A program made the translations under genes and the position numbers. From contig JAAAUF010000100.1 of NCBI GenBank assembly GCA_015499985.1, forward strand, positions 1,001 through 65,000: a stretch of DNA of 64,000 bases. The letters are read 5' to 3'. Shown in pieces: positions 53,465 through 64,000 of the stretch (position 1 is its first letter; each line of letters starts with the position of its first letter). The notes beneath the pieces were generated by a model. It was given only the letters and a program-made list of their open reading frames with translations, ran no database searches and had not been told where the DNA came from. The DNA comes from Haplosporangium gracile (Eukaryota > Mortierellomycota > Mortierellomycetes > Mortierellales > Mortierellaceae).

Positions 53465-56400
53465 ATGGCAGAGGTACAGCCAACTATAGCGTCAAATGCG
53501 TATGCCATGTCGTGTCAACGCTCCCGTCAAACCTATTTTTTGTTCCTGCTGTTCTCTCCTTGCGTATCGAAGCTAATACTCTTTGTCGTGTTTCTTCTTC
53601 ACTTCTCAATAGTCATTATTCGACTCGTTCATACAGATAATAGCCACCATTGCAACGTCTTGGCTGCATTTGATCATATACTCATGGAAGGTACGATGCC
53701 CCTAACCAAATTCAACTCACGTCTTTTTTGCCTTGTGCCAGAGAAATTGATTGTCATATGAGAGCGCGCTGTTCCCCATGATTGACAAATTAATATAACC
53801 ACAATTATCTAAAATAGGGTCTTTGGTCAATGGTCCTGGACCGCAATCTAGCGGACAAGATGACAAACGAACTGGCACACTCACAGGATTTCGAGGAATG
53901 GCTCGCAAGGGCAACAGAGCTAGACATCCTCACTGGCTCCGACGTTTGGCGCAACAACCACCGTTCCAACGTCTATGATTACAGCCTCATCCTCTCGCGA
54001 CGATACCATCTGAAAAAAGTCAGAGAATCCAAGGATATTTCGGCAATGATGTATCTCTTGAGGTCCGGGTTGTTGAGGAACTTGGGAGGGATTACGGACC
54101 CGAGGTTGTTTTGTCATTCATACCTGGGGACAAAGCATTTGATTGAGTCTTATATGGATGAGGTGGTTTCGCAGTTGGAGCATGTGGCTGATACAAGTCA
54201 CGCTACCTTGTCGCGACAAGCCAAGATTGATTTCTTTATGGAGACGAGACAGAGTTTTGGAAGCTCTGCACTCTTGCTTCACGGCGGTGCTTCCTTCGGT
54301 ATGTTTCATGAATATGAAAAGGTAGTATGCTGTGATATGATCTTTCATGTTTTCAAATGACTAACAAGCTATCACTTCCGTCCTTCGTATACTTTTAGGC
54401 ATGTATCATTTGGGAGTGGTCAAGACACTTTTTGAGCATGGACTGTTGCCACGGATCATCAGTGGAGCATCAGTTGGAGCCTTGGTTGCGGCGCTTGTTT
54501 GCGTCAGGACTGACGAAGAGCTTCCTGTGAGTTGTGTATTCACAAAATTGCTTCGGTCTCTAAAATACTGTAACATTTCATATGTCTGACCCCTTCTCTA
54601 CATTCTAGGGCATCTTCCAAGAAGGCGGTATCGACTTGCGTGCATTCCAGCGTGTTGGTGTTCGTGGAAACTTGAGTCGCAAGCTGACGCGTCTAATGAC
54701 CCAGGGTATCTTTCACACCAAGTTTTTGTTGAGTAAAGGATAACGCGTTTTAGTATATGCAGCACATTGACCTGACATCGTCGTCGATTCTAGGCTACCT
54801 GATTGATATCAAGGTCTTGCAGAATTGTATTGAGACCAACGTCGGGAACCTTACATTTGACGTGAGTGGCACACACGCACAGCATTGAACTCCTTAGTTG
54901 ATTTTCGACGAATGTTCGTATCGGGAGCACAAATCTAACGATGGTGTTTGTTCATCTCTATAGGAAGCATTCAAGAAGACAAAGCGTGTTTTGAACATCA
55001 CTGTCCCATCATCCAGGAAATCAGAAGGGCCTCAGCTTCTCAACTATATTACCTCACCCAATGTGGTACGTTCGTCGCTTTTACACTTTTACATTCTCCG
55101 CTGTAACAAGGATCTATCAAAACTTCCCTAGGAGAGCTAACAGCCTCTCTTTTTTTGAGCATACCAGTTGATCAGCAGTGCTGCTTTGGTCTCGGCTTCT
55201 ATGCTCGGCTTCTCGTCAACGGCAGATCTTATGGCCAAGGACAAGTCTGGAAACATTGTTCACTGGACACCTTCAGGTATGAACTTGCCTAAATACTCTT
55301 CAATCAGCACATATGCTTTAATTTATTTATTTTTACGCCACCAAAAACTAACCTCTTCCAAATACAAATACAAATACAAATACAAATACAAATATATAGT
55401 GGTGAATTACACAAGCCCAATCACACCATCGTTCTTCTCATACGGAGTCGTCAGCCCCGAGACGCCCCTGACACGACTTTCGGAGCTCTTCAATGTGAAC
55501 CACTTCATTGTCTCCCAGGCCAACCCGTACATTGTTCCCTTTATGTCCCGGGGCCTCAAGGATCGCAAGTCGGGCGGGTCGGATCGGTTTGGGTATTCTG
55601 CCGGATATATGGAGCGGATTGCGAGGGTTATCCTTGCAGAGATCAAGCACCGCATGGGCCAGGTATGTCCCTTGTTCGTTTGTTTTCTGATTAAGCTTTT
55701 TTTTTTAAATGATCGTCTTCTGTATCTTAGGCTGAGAAAAACAGCTATGAACAAACTCTTCTAACAGATAAACGCCTCCTACTCCCTACAATACATAGCT
55801 GAACCAAATCGGGATCCTGCCACACGTATTCGTTCAACTAGTCGAAGAGAAAGTCTCAGGAAACGTCACCATCGTCCCCGAAGTCCAACTCCAAGATTTT
55901 CTCACTCTCGTCTCAAACCCAACGCACGAATCGATCCAGTACTGGATCCTCAAAGGCGAACAGTCTACTTGGCCCTTCCTCTCCATGCTCAAGTACCGTC
56001 TCATGATCGAATTGGCACTCGACAGGATCTTGCTCCAATTACGGGCGGAGGCTTCTGCGTCTGCGGCGGCGGTTCAGGCCGGGATTGATGCACAGCATCA
56101 GCATTTGTCGTGTTTGGGGTCGAGGAATGCGCATCATCGAAGACAAAAGTCGGGACCGAAACGGTTGGCTCCTCATTCTTCAAGTGCTACTTCTTCTTAT
56201 GCTGGATCTACTTCGCATTATTCGCCCAACTTGACGCGGAGGGGTAGCAGTGCGAACATTGGAAATTTAGGCGCTGCTTGCAGCACTGGATTTGCACATA
56301 GGTTGGTTAGGATGATGAGTCATCATCAGCCCGGGGAGCAATCGTACTTGGACGTGGATCCTTATCGACACGCGCATGATCGACACCACATTGGTGGGGG

Positions 56401-56527
56401 CGGAGGTACGGCTGGACGAGTTGGTGCGGGCGGGATGGTGAACGGGCTTGAGAACGGCCCTGGTTCGCCCGACCCCGGCCGCCCTGTCCCACTCAACGAC
56501 GTCAAACGATCAAAATCCATGCACTGA
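53465..56527 (+). CDS. Patatin-like triacylglycerol-lipase family protein (DUF3336; TGL3/4/5, SDP1 type)
   Basis: Ten exons join in frame to 679 residues, starting with a 9-base first exon (53465-53473) spliced to 53637. The N-terminal DUF3336 region has SWLHLIIYSWKGLWSMVLDRN, AHSQDFEEWLARATELD and MMYLLRSGLLRNLGGI. The patatin domain opens with LLLHGGASFG joined to MYHLGVVKTLFEHGL, the oxyanion loop. It continues with ISGASVGALVAALVCVRTDEEL, which holds the GxSxG nucleophile Ser. The region that normally carries the catalytic Asp (consensus W-x-D-G-S-x-x-x-D-L-P before TRLSELFNVNHFIVSQ) reads SYGVVSPETPLTRLSEL, so Tyr (codon 55441-55443) stands at the Asp. The usual WSAVxxSCALPG block is also altered (ISSAALVSASMLGF). 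The C-terminal 150 residues are low-complexity, basic and Gly/His-rich. Related enzymes act on lipid droplets; this one may be inactive or non-hydrolytic. Confidence 0.87.
55359..55394 (+). repeat. (CAAATA)6 hexanucleotide repeat next to a splice acceptor
   Basis: Six uninterrupted copies of CAAATA end five bases before the acceptor TAG (55397-55399) of an intron in the lipase-like gene. They replace the usual polypyrimidine tract. Confidence 0.9.
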
Positions 56528-56544
56528 AGAAACGACAAGATTTA

Positions 56545-56550
56545 AATAAA
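56545..56550 (+). terminator. Poly(A) signal AATAAA of the lipase-like gene
   Basis: AATAAA 18 bases after the stop codon, in a 297-bp convergent spacer (56528-56824) shared with the RNA-binding protein gene. That spacer is AT-rich with several A/T runs. Confidence 0.45.
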
Positions 56551-56824
56551 GTACAACTACACCTTCGCCACATCCACCTCCCCAATAGTTTATTATGTAT
56601 GAGCCGTCATTGCTTCTACGTGACGAATCTAGGGTTTTGTTTTTTTTTGTTCCTGGTTATGAAACATCGTCGTCGCCCTTTTGCCTTGTCACTCCATGCA
56701 GTGGGCAAAAAAAAAAGAGAAATGTACAAAAAATAAATAAAAAAGAATACACGTAAAAAATAGTACATTGTGTCAAGGTCCGGTCCTTTGTAATGCTCTG
56801 GCGCTCAGGGAGAAAGATGTTATT

Positions 56825-59165
56825 TTAAGCCGAGGTCAGAGTCACAGTGACTAATGATCCTTCGATCGATGTCCTAAAAGTTGAATAAAAAAAATTGAAG
56901 GGACGTTAGTTTGCGTCGACCTCCATGTGATTCGTTCAAATACAAAGCATATAAGAAATCCAGCATTGTCGTTTGCGAACCTATTTATCTGTCTACGGAA
57001 AAACTTGGCTTCGTCGACTGATGCAAATCCAAGAACAACCGTGCGATCACCCTTCTTAGAGACAGTCTATTGACAAGAAAAGAAATCAAAAAGTAAAAAG
57101 TGATTAAAAACAGACCCTTTTCATTAAGTCGCGCAATTTTCACCTTCTTTACCATAGGTTCACAAAAGACCTTAATAACTTACAAGAACACGGTTGACGC
57201 CAGAGATGCCGTGGGCAAGTTGACGAATTGAGGCGTCAGAAACAGAGTCGGGTATGTTGTCGATATTGACAAATCCCGTCGGCACCACATTCCTGTTCGA
57301 TGACGACGACGATGATGGCTCGCGCTGTCCATACTGTGGACTATCCTCACCACCACCACCACCACCACCATCACCACCGTCTCGACGCTCCCTCAAGAAC
57401 GAAACCGATCCCGTGTCAGATCCATATCCCTGATTGGTGCTCGATCGGTTGTGTTCGCTACGCGGAGTGCTTGCACCGCTGGTCTTGTGTGCCTTTTGTT
57501 GAAAGTCCTCCATTGATTCCCCACCTGCACGCTTGAGACCGGGCGTTAACCTGCTGGAAATCGATCCTGGGCTTCCTCCTCCAATGATAGGTGACGAGCG
57601 GTTGCTGTTGTACGAAGGTAAGGGCGAGTGTGGCTGAGGAGTCCTTGGAGAATCCCCAGACCGGCTACCAAAGTTTCTGCTTGTTGACAGTCCTTGGCCC
57701 AAATCTCCTTCTGAACTTTCAGAGGTGCGGTATGAGTTGTCTGTACGTCCTCTTCGCTCAAATCCACTGCCGCCTTGTTGGTCACGTCCATCCCTCGAAT
57801 CGCTCCGTCCCTATATTAACAAATGTAACACGACCTTTTCGTCAGTCCTGACTCTCATGTGATGTCAACCTACGAATATCCAGCGTCTACAAAGAAAGAG
57901 TAACAATGATCACAGGAAACGTACGTTCTTGTGCTGTTGATTTCTGTTGAAGCGATCGCCGTCGAATCTATCCTGAGAACCAGATCGCGATGACTGGTTT
58001 CCTTGGCCCGGTGATTGACCATTGCCAGGATCCTGGTAGAACTGTCGGGAACCCCGCTGTTGCTGTTGGCCAAGCGTACGATCCAGTCCTGCTGGTACTG
58101 CTGCTGCTGTTGATGATGTTGTTGTTATGCCTGGGATCGCCGGGACTCCAGCACGGTTCTGGAACTTTGGGTTGATGTGGATTGTCCTGCCTGGAGTACT
58201 CGCACCACCGCCCATACCTGCCCCGCCATTATAAGGGTATCCCATCCCTTGACTGCCGTATCCATCATTGCTAATATGTAATAAAAAAGGAGGATAGGGT
58301 TAGGTTTTTTGATCGATAAGATTTCTTAACATGAAAGTTAAGCGTGAGAAAATGAGCACAAACACAAGACGATGGAATAAAACACGATCACAAAAGATAT
58401 CTAAACTTACCCAGAATATCGTCCACCGTTCATACCCATGCCCATGCCAAGGCCCATGTTCATGTTCATACCCATCTGCTGCATAGCATACATCTGCTGT
58501 TGGTTCCTGCCCCCTCTGCCAGTTCCACCGTTTTGGTAGTTTTCACGACCAATACCAGTGCCATATCCCTGATTTCCGCGACCCCTCAGTCCACCACTTC
58601 GATCACCGCCTCGAGGCGAAGATGACGCGCTGCTGTTGTAGTTGTTGGTGTATGAAAAACGGTCGTCAGAAGGACCGGAACTGTGCCGATTAATACCTCC
58701 GAACTCAGCTTCGCTCTGATCGCCGCCGTAGGATTGGCGTTTCTGTGAGGTGGTTGCTGAAGAGGGCGACGCGTCCCGCTTTTCGTCGTTCGAGATAGAT
58801 TGCTTGTAGTTGCTGATTTTTGAGCTAACGCTCTCGGCTGCAGACGCGTCAGCCTCGGCGGCGTAGTCAGGCTCGTCATATGCAAGATCGTCAAAGGCAC
58901 TGGCAGTACTTTCCACTTCCTTTGCGGCGGCGGAGGTCGTGGTCCCGTTCTGGTCAGCAGCAGCTTTCTTGGAAGTGGAAGACGAGACGGCATCCAGGAG
59001 AGGCAAGTCAAGTCCCAGGTCGTCCTCGTCGCCCAACTCGAGATCATCATAGTTTCCCGCGCCCGCCAGGTCGCCATCGAGGAGATCTGCCTCTAGATCA
59101 TCGCCATAGTCGAGCAGGTCGTCCTCGCCGTCATAGAGATGGAGTGCATCCTTTCCTGAAGCCAT
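56825..59165 (-). CDS. Acidic/RGG-rich RNA-binding protein with C-terminal RRM-like domain
   Basis: Five exons join in frame: 59165-58411, 58270-57925, 57810-57184, 57066-56981 and 56873-56825, giving 620 residues. The N-terminal ~60 residues are highly acidic with repeated DLxxGDDLEADLLDGDL-like motifs. An Ala/Ser-rich region, RGG/RG boxes (GGLRGRGNQGYG, RGGRNQQ) and a Met/Gly run follow. The middle is disordered and Ser/Gly/Arg-rich. The last ~75 residues form an RRM-like fold: TGFVNIDNIPDSVSDASIRQL, then GVNRVLTVSKKGDRTVVLGF and ASVDEAKFFRRQINRTSIEG, ending VTVTLTSA. The order (acidic N-terminus, RGG, terminal RRM) recalls RBM33-like proteins, but I cannot claim orthology. A 13-base mini-exon near 57886-57898 was considered and left out because it breaks the frame. 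Confidence 0.75.
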
Positions 59166-60836
59166 CGCTTATTGTTTTAGTTTTTTTTATTTTTTTTTCT
59201 GAGGCGTATGGGTTTGTGATGGTTTGTTGAATCGCTGCTGGCTACCCCTCTGTTGAGTTATGTTTTTGATGCCGATTGACGATTTTTTTTCAGAGTAAAT
59301 GGTGCGAGTTGATGGGGTTTTGGTGGCGGGTTAGTGTGGTCTGGATGGGATGGACAAGGTGTGGATAGGAAGCGTGAAATTCGCGAAAAGTGGAGGGATC
59401 TCTTTCTCGCCCAGCAAGCTTCCTAACTTAAAAGGGCAGTCCTGGGACGAGTTCCAATCGCATATGTAACGCCTTCCATTCCTTGTGTCGAAGGCAAGAG
59501 TTGAGACCAAGGACCATTGGCATGCTCAACTTTATTTTTTTTTCCCTTATGTGCCCCTTTGACTTTTTTTTCTTGGCTTAATTTTTTTCCCCAATTCCTC
59601 GGAAGCCTGATAGTGTCAATAGTTGTTTGAGTCAGGCTACCGACAAGAGTATACACCATTTTCTTTGTAACATCCTTCCCTCTCTCCTCTCTTCCCCCGA
59701 GGAGCGACACAAATCCAAACGTCAAAGGAGTAATTTACTCACGCTCCTTGAACACAAGCAAGCAAGGACGTCCAACAAACAATCCTGCGATCACCGGGTC
59801 GGGTACCTCGGACCCCTCCTCCTTTCTCGCCATCGTCATTATTGTTTTGTCCAGGTGGCAACAACAAACAGACAACAATGTCAACAAAAAAATCCTTTTC
59901 TCCTTCTTGTGTAACCTCAGCGAACATTACGAAAACGTTTTTCTCTTGCTCGTCGTTTGAGTCCCCCTCGGAGAGAGAAAGGAAGGATTGGGTTTTGCTT
60001 ACAGGAACAAGGCGCTGAGATGTGCGGTCGCACCCGTCACTTTTTTTTTGGGCGGTGCGATTGGGGGCAGTGTTATGTTGGTTGGTTACACCTGGTTATA
60101 GTTAAGCGTTTGGCTGAGTAGGAGAGGGAGTTGAAAGCAGGGCAGATGCTTGGTACGTCGACAGAAGGATAAATAAGCAAAGGTTGCACGAGGGGAAGGA
60201 AGAAAAGGGTTCTAGATAATAAACTTCTCCGCTTTTTGTCCTGCCCTGCGCTGTTGCCAAGACCATTTGTGTGTTTGCAGGATGATTTTCTGTCATAGCA
60301 ATCTAGGAGTTGTCCCGAGGACATTTGCAGGCGTGCGAATTTGCATACCGACCGAAAGACGGACGGATAAACCCTCTCTTCTCTCTCAAGGCCTACCTCG
60401 CCCACCCTCTCTTTTTCTTTGTATTTTTGTAGCGATTATTTTTCGCAATGTACCAAAAAATGAGCAAGGTAAAAAAGAAAATGTACTCGCGACCTTATTT
60501 GCGTTGCCGTTTGCCTAGCTAGATAAGACATATGGAAGCAACGTCCAACCCCCATTGATCCCTACAGAAGCAAAAAAAAATTGGTCCTTTTTGGTAAGAA
60601 AAGCGAAATGGGGAAAGTGTACATTGCCTAATCCTCGTCCGTCCTGGATACCTTTTTTTGCACAAAATGCCCTAGGATATTTACGTTCCGCCCGAGGAGT
60701 TTCATCTAGCAGGCAGGGGGATGTGATAAGAAAAAAAAGGTGCGACAGGGGGTCAGCAGAGTGGAAGGAGAGGTTTGCGGAGAATGCACGATTAGACGAT
60801 CGAGAATGGGAAGAGATAATATGATCGATGGTGAAC

Positions 60837-60856
60837 GGTCGGTCGGTCGGTCGGTC
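60837..60856 (+). repeat. (GGTC)5 tetranucleotide repeat
   Basis: Five perfect GGTC units in the large intergenic region. Confidence 0.9.
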
Positions 60857-61920
60857 ATTATATTTTTTCTAGACGATCGACACAATTATAGAACAATTTG
60901 TTCGAGAGACATCGGGCTGGTTCTAGCTGCGGATAACAAAGGCTGACATTCCTGAGCGAGATAGGCAGAGAGAGAAAAAAGGCGAGCGTGAAAAAGTAAT
61001 AAAGAGAAGAGAGGAAAAGACCAAAGCAGAGTTTCAAATATCTATTGCATTCATTGCATGCGCGGAAATGGCTAGGAGTCATTGCACAGCCAACCTCCAC
61101 GGAAGGAGAATGGCAGAGGAAGGAATGGTAATCAAAAATAACCTTTTTTTTTATTGCAAAGAAGCTAACACAAAAAAGAGAGTGCGAGTGGTTCACTTTT
61201 TGGAATAAACAAAGGCAATGCAGACTTCTGCACCATGTCTTTTTATATGATCGAAGCATTGCTATTGCTGACATTTTTTGTCTTGTCTGGTGCAACCTGT
61301 GTCCCAGCTCTCGGGCTACAACTTTGAAGAGTAAAAAAATAAAATACGAACTATTACTAACACTTGTGAAAGTTTCTTCCACTTTTTTCCTACCAGTCAT
61401 TTAGAGGGATCGACTACTACTCTATCTCGAGTGTTGTTAATTGTTCTTCTTTTTGTCTAGGCCTGAAGAAGAGAGAAAGAGGGAGGAGGCTAGAAGAAAG
61501 GAGACAAGAGGAGGATACCGATTTCGACTCTAGCATTGGATGGAGGATTGCATGAATACTGTTACTCCAAGGAAAACAATGAAAAATGAGAACGAGTGAG
61601 CTCATTTCAGACGGAGGCGTAGTACTGGTGGTGGTGGTGGTGTTTGTGTAATGTGGAGTGAGTGATATTGTTATCGAGATCGCAGATCAGATCCCATGGA
61701 CTTTTTTTATTATTGTGCCTGGAATCCCACGGGGAAAACGGAGCTAGGACAAGTATGCAATTCAGCCTCATGCCCGTATGGAAGGAAGCATTGTAGGGAC
61801 GAATAAGAAAACAAATAAAGCGAACTGAGCGTTCTTTTACCAATGTTTGTATCCCCTCAGAGAGATGCGCTTTTGGAGTTCGACCCTTTCTCTCTTCTCT
61901 CTCTTTCTCTCCCTCTCTCC

Positions 61921-61940
61921 CTCTCTCTCTCTCTCTCTCT
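61921..61940 (+). repeat. (CT)10 microsatellite in a pyrimidine tract
   Basis: Ten perfect CT units at the end of a pyrimidine-only stretch that begins near 61886. Confidence 0.9.
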
Positions 61941-63860
61941 TGTGTTTACCAAAACTGGTGATAGAATGACGGTCTGACAGCCACACACGAGGATTTTATT
62001 CTGACATGCGGACACACAGGAGCGACTTTTTTTAGCCCAAAAAGGGGGGCGGCATTCGATCAGACAACCTCCGCGGAGCGAATTTACTTTTGTACCCTGC
62101 TGCTCTTTAATTTTTTTTCTTCCTCTTTATTTTCTATCCACACTTTAGCTCGATGCAAACCATCGGGATAGGGGTGTGTTTTGTTGTTTGCGAACAATCG
62201 ACCGCTGCTTCATTTTTTTTACTCTTTTTAGGGTTCGACTGTTAGAAGAGCGAGAATGAGAGTCAACAATAACAAGACGAATGATGGGATCCCCTGGCAA
62301 CCATCAAAAGAGCGCACTGAGAACACAGAGTAACACCTGGACACGATTGCTACCTTGGGACTCAAATTCATAAATGAGTCCTGGGATGATGGCACAGACA
62401 ACAAACATCGACAACAACAATCGAGGCGTCGATCATGGATGGTGCCGCCTTCCTTTCTCTCTCTCTTTCCGTTCGCTTTTACTATTCACACCCTTGCTTT
62501 TGCTTTGCTTTACTCTTTGCTGAACAAATTGTCTCTGAGCAGTCGAACTCAACCAAGCCTGGAGCTCTTGTCTCTGAAGCTGTTTGTTGGTGAAGCCAGC
62601 CAAACCTCTGGACTTTATGAGCTACAGAGTCTGACTGACTGATGGTTAACTGGGTCGACAACCCTGCTTTGCTTTTCGAGGACTGGACTCGTTTTGCATT
62701 TTTGCATTTTACTTTTTCTATTTCATTCTTTACTCTCCTCCTCAAATTCTGACAACAACAACCATTGAACCATTGGCCACTCCTTTCTCTTTTTTTTATA
62801 CTTCTACTTTTCCATCATTCTCCCTTTCTTCTTTTCCTCTTTTTCCTTATTTCTTTCCTTCCTTTCTTCCCACATTCCCTCCTTTTCTGTCACATCGTTT
62901 TATACGCACACCCTTTTTTCTTCTCTGTCACTTTCGCCCCTTTGTTTCCCTTCACTCCTCCTTTCCTTTCTTCCTCTTCCTTCCCAGTCCCGATCACTGC
63001 ATTCACCTTCGCGCGGCACTCCTTAACTCGACTTCATCCCACAACCACCACCAACACTCCCTCTTTCCTTCACACAGTTTCCTCTCTCCTTCTTTTTCCA
63101 ATTGCCCACCCATCGTCATCGTTCTCTTTACTCAACTCACCTTTGCTTTCTTTATATTTGTTCTTTCACGCGTGCATTATTTCCTTTGCTCATAAATACA
63201 AAAACCAATTCAGTCTAAACACCCTCGATCGGATTTTTCTCTTCTTCTCTCTTTGCTCTCTTTATCTCCTCGATCCTGGTTTCCTCCGCTCCACTTTTTT
63301 TTCTCTTTGTCTCCTCCTTTTTACATAATACACATCCTTCTTCGTTCTTTACCCTCTGCTCATGGCCCACTTCCATCGCCTAAGTAACGAGAGGTAAAAC
63401 AATAAATACCCCTGCTCCCTCCACCATCCTCCCACTTTTTTTTCATCTCCACTGTTTGTCTTCTGTTCTATCAACACTCATTCCCATACACAAGTCGACA
63501 AATATTCTTCCTCTTCATACACAGAACCCTACTTTGCGTACTTCGCCATCAATTGCTCATCAACAGACAACACACACATATATATCCTTACACACACCAA
63601 CCCCATCTCATTCCCCAGCCCGACCTTCCCTCTCCACGCTATCCTCTCACCGCTTGAAGCTTCTCCGGCCCAGCTCCATCCTGCCATACCCTCCCATTCT
63701 CACATACACATATATATACACCTATCTCCTTCAACATCACACCATCCTCCCTCCCTCAACCTCAACACTCGACTTCGACCTCACCCCATCCTTGCAGCTA
63801 CACAATCCAGACAAATTTTGAACAGCCCACCCCAAATTCATCCTGCCACATACACACAAA

Positions 63861-64000
63861 ATGAAGTTCCAACAACACGTCTGTAACACTCATTCTTCCA
63901 CCACACCCTCTTGCAGATCAGAGTACGGGGTCTCCTACGGAGCAATGGATCGACAGCCCTCATTATCACCACCTCCACCCTCCTCCGACCTCTCCTCAAC
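63861..64000 (+). CDS. Start of a gene running off the window, product unknown
   Basis: An ATG in good context (CACACAAAATGA) after about 1 kb of CT- and CA-rich leader-like DNA opens a frame of 46 codons that continues past the window edge: MKFQQHVCNTHSSTTPSCRS, then a stretch ending MDRQPSLSPPPPSSDLSS. The composition (Ser, Pro, Thr) is that of a disordered N-terminus. An alternative in-frame ATG lies at 63945. No family can be assigned from this fragment. The long upstream region suggests a regulated gene. Confidence 0.4.
   Translation, partial: MKFQQHVCNTHSSTTPSCRSEYGVSYGAMDRQPSLSPPPPSSDLSS

Larger units (their letters stand above)
59166..63860. other. 4.7-kb intergenic region between divergent genes
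   Basis: The longest gene-free stretch here, between the RNA-binding protein start (minus strand) and the ATG at 63861. It holds A/T homopolymers, a (GGTC)5 repeat, CT microsatellites and, from about 62,780 to 63,840, a nearly continuous pyrimidine-rich plus strand. Open frames of up to 187 codons in it are simple-sequence translations. A 180-codon minus frame at 60858-61400 is Cys/Phe/Leu-rich without domain signs. I see no gene; long leaders or non-coding transcripts are possible. Confidence 0.5.

Noticed and set aside
57886..57898. 13-base mini-exon in the RNA-binding protein gene
   Set aside because: It has GT and AG neighbours, but including it shifts the following exon out of the RG-rich frame; direct joining of 57925 to 57810 keeps frame.
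60858..61400. Minus-strand open frame of 180 codons
   Set aside because: Cys/Leu/Phe-rich with random order, AT-rich DNA, and no recognisable motif or consistent hydrophobic helices.
62765..63328. Plus-strand open frame of 187 codons, Phe/Leu/Ser-rich
   Set aside because: Pyrimidine-tract translation in the leader region of the next gene; no protein features beyond composition.

Overview
The window is nuclear DNA of an early-diverging filamentous fungus. Most coding genes have several short introns (GT-AG, CTAAC-like branch points, PyAG acceptors), intergenic spacers are short to moderate, and the proteins are eukaryotic housekeeping types (SEC31, SKP1, DOA10/SSM4, ALO). Codon and domain style (Q-rich SEC31, intron-rich SKP1, lipid and acyl-CoA genes) suits an oleaginous Mortierella-like Mucoromycota. 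That placement is inference from reading alone, because no search could be run. I joined exons by hand. Most multi-exon models quoted with a length sum to a multiple of three, which is internal support for them.

Layout: 0.47-5.8 kb SEC31 (-); 6.9-8.4 kb peroxisomal dienoyl-CoA isomerase (-) divergent from SKP1 (+, 8.85 kb); 10.5-12.6 kb ALO-type sugar-lactone oxidase (-); 13.8-17.5 kb a large membrane-anchored fucosyltransferase-like protein (-); 18.1-19.6 kb an orphan protein (-); 19.8-22.1 kb an acyl-CoA carboxylase beta subunit (-) divergent from a LiuC/AtuE-like enoyl-CoA hydratase (+, to 23.6 kb); 24.8-25.7 kb a secreted ferritin-like protein (+) convergent with a SWT1-like PIN nuclease (-); 28.5-34.5 kb the DOA10/MARCH6-type ER ubiquitin ligase (+), interrupted by a 10-N gap; 35.8-43.7 kb a very large ABCC-type protein with broken ATPase motifs (+); 44.0-48.4 kb a PA-TM-RING ubiquitin ligase (-); 51.1-52.3 kb an MDR reductase (-); 53.5-56.5 kb a DUF3336/patatin TAG-lipase-like protein (+); 56.8-59.2 kb an acidic/RGG/RRM RNA-binding protein (-); then 4.7 kb without a convincing gene; and the start of a further gene at 63.86 kb (+).

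Functional threads: (1) Peroxisomal or acyl-CoA metabolism. Three of the acyl-CoA enzymes end in PTS1-like tripeptides (AKL, SRM, SKL). The carboxylase/hydratase head-to-head pair looks like two consecutive steps of a leucine- or isoprenoid-type degradation route. This is the best candidate here for an undescribed system. (2) ER and protein quality control: SEC31, DOA10, the PA-TM-RING ligase, SKP1 and SWT1. (3) Two apparently catalytically compromised members of enzyme families: an ABCC protein lacking signature, catalytic and switch residues, and a patatin-like lipase with Tyr where the catalytic Asp is expected. No tRNA, rRNA, CRISPR array or transposon was recognised.
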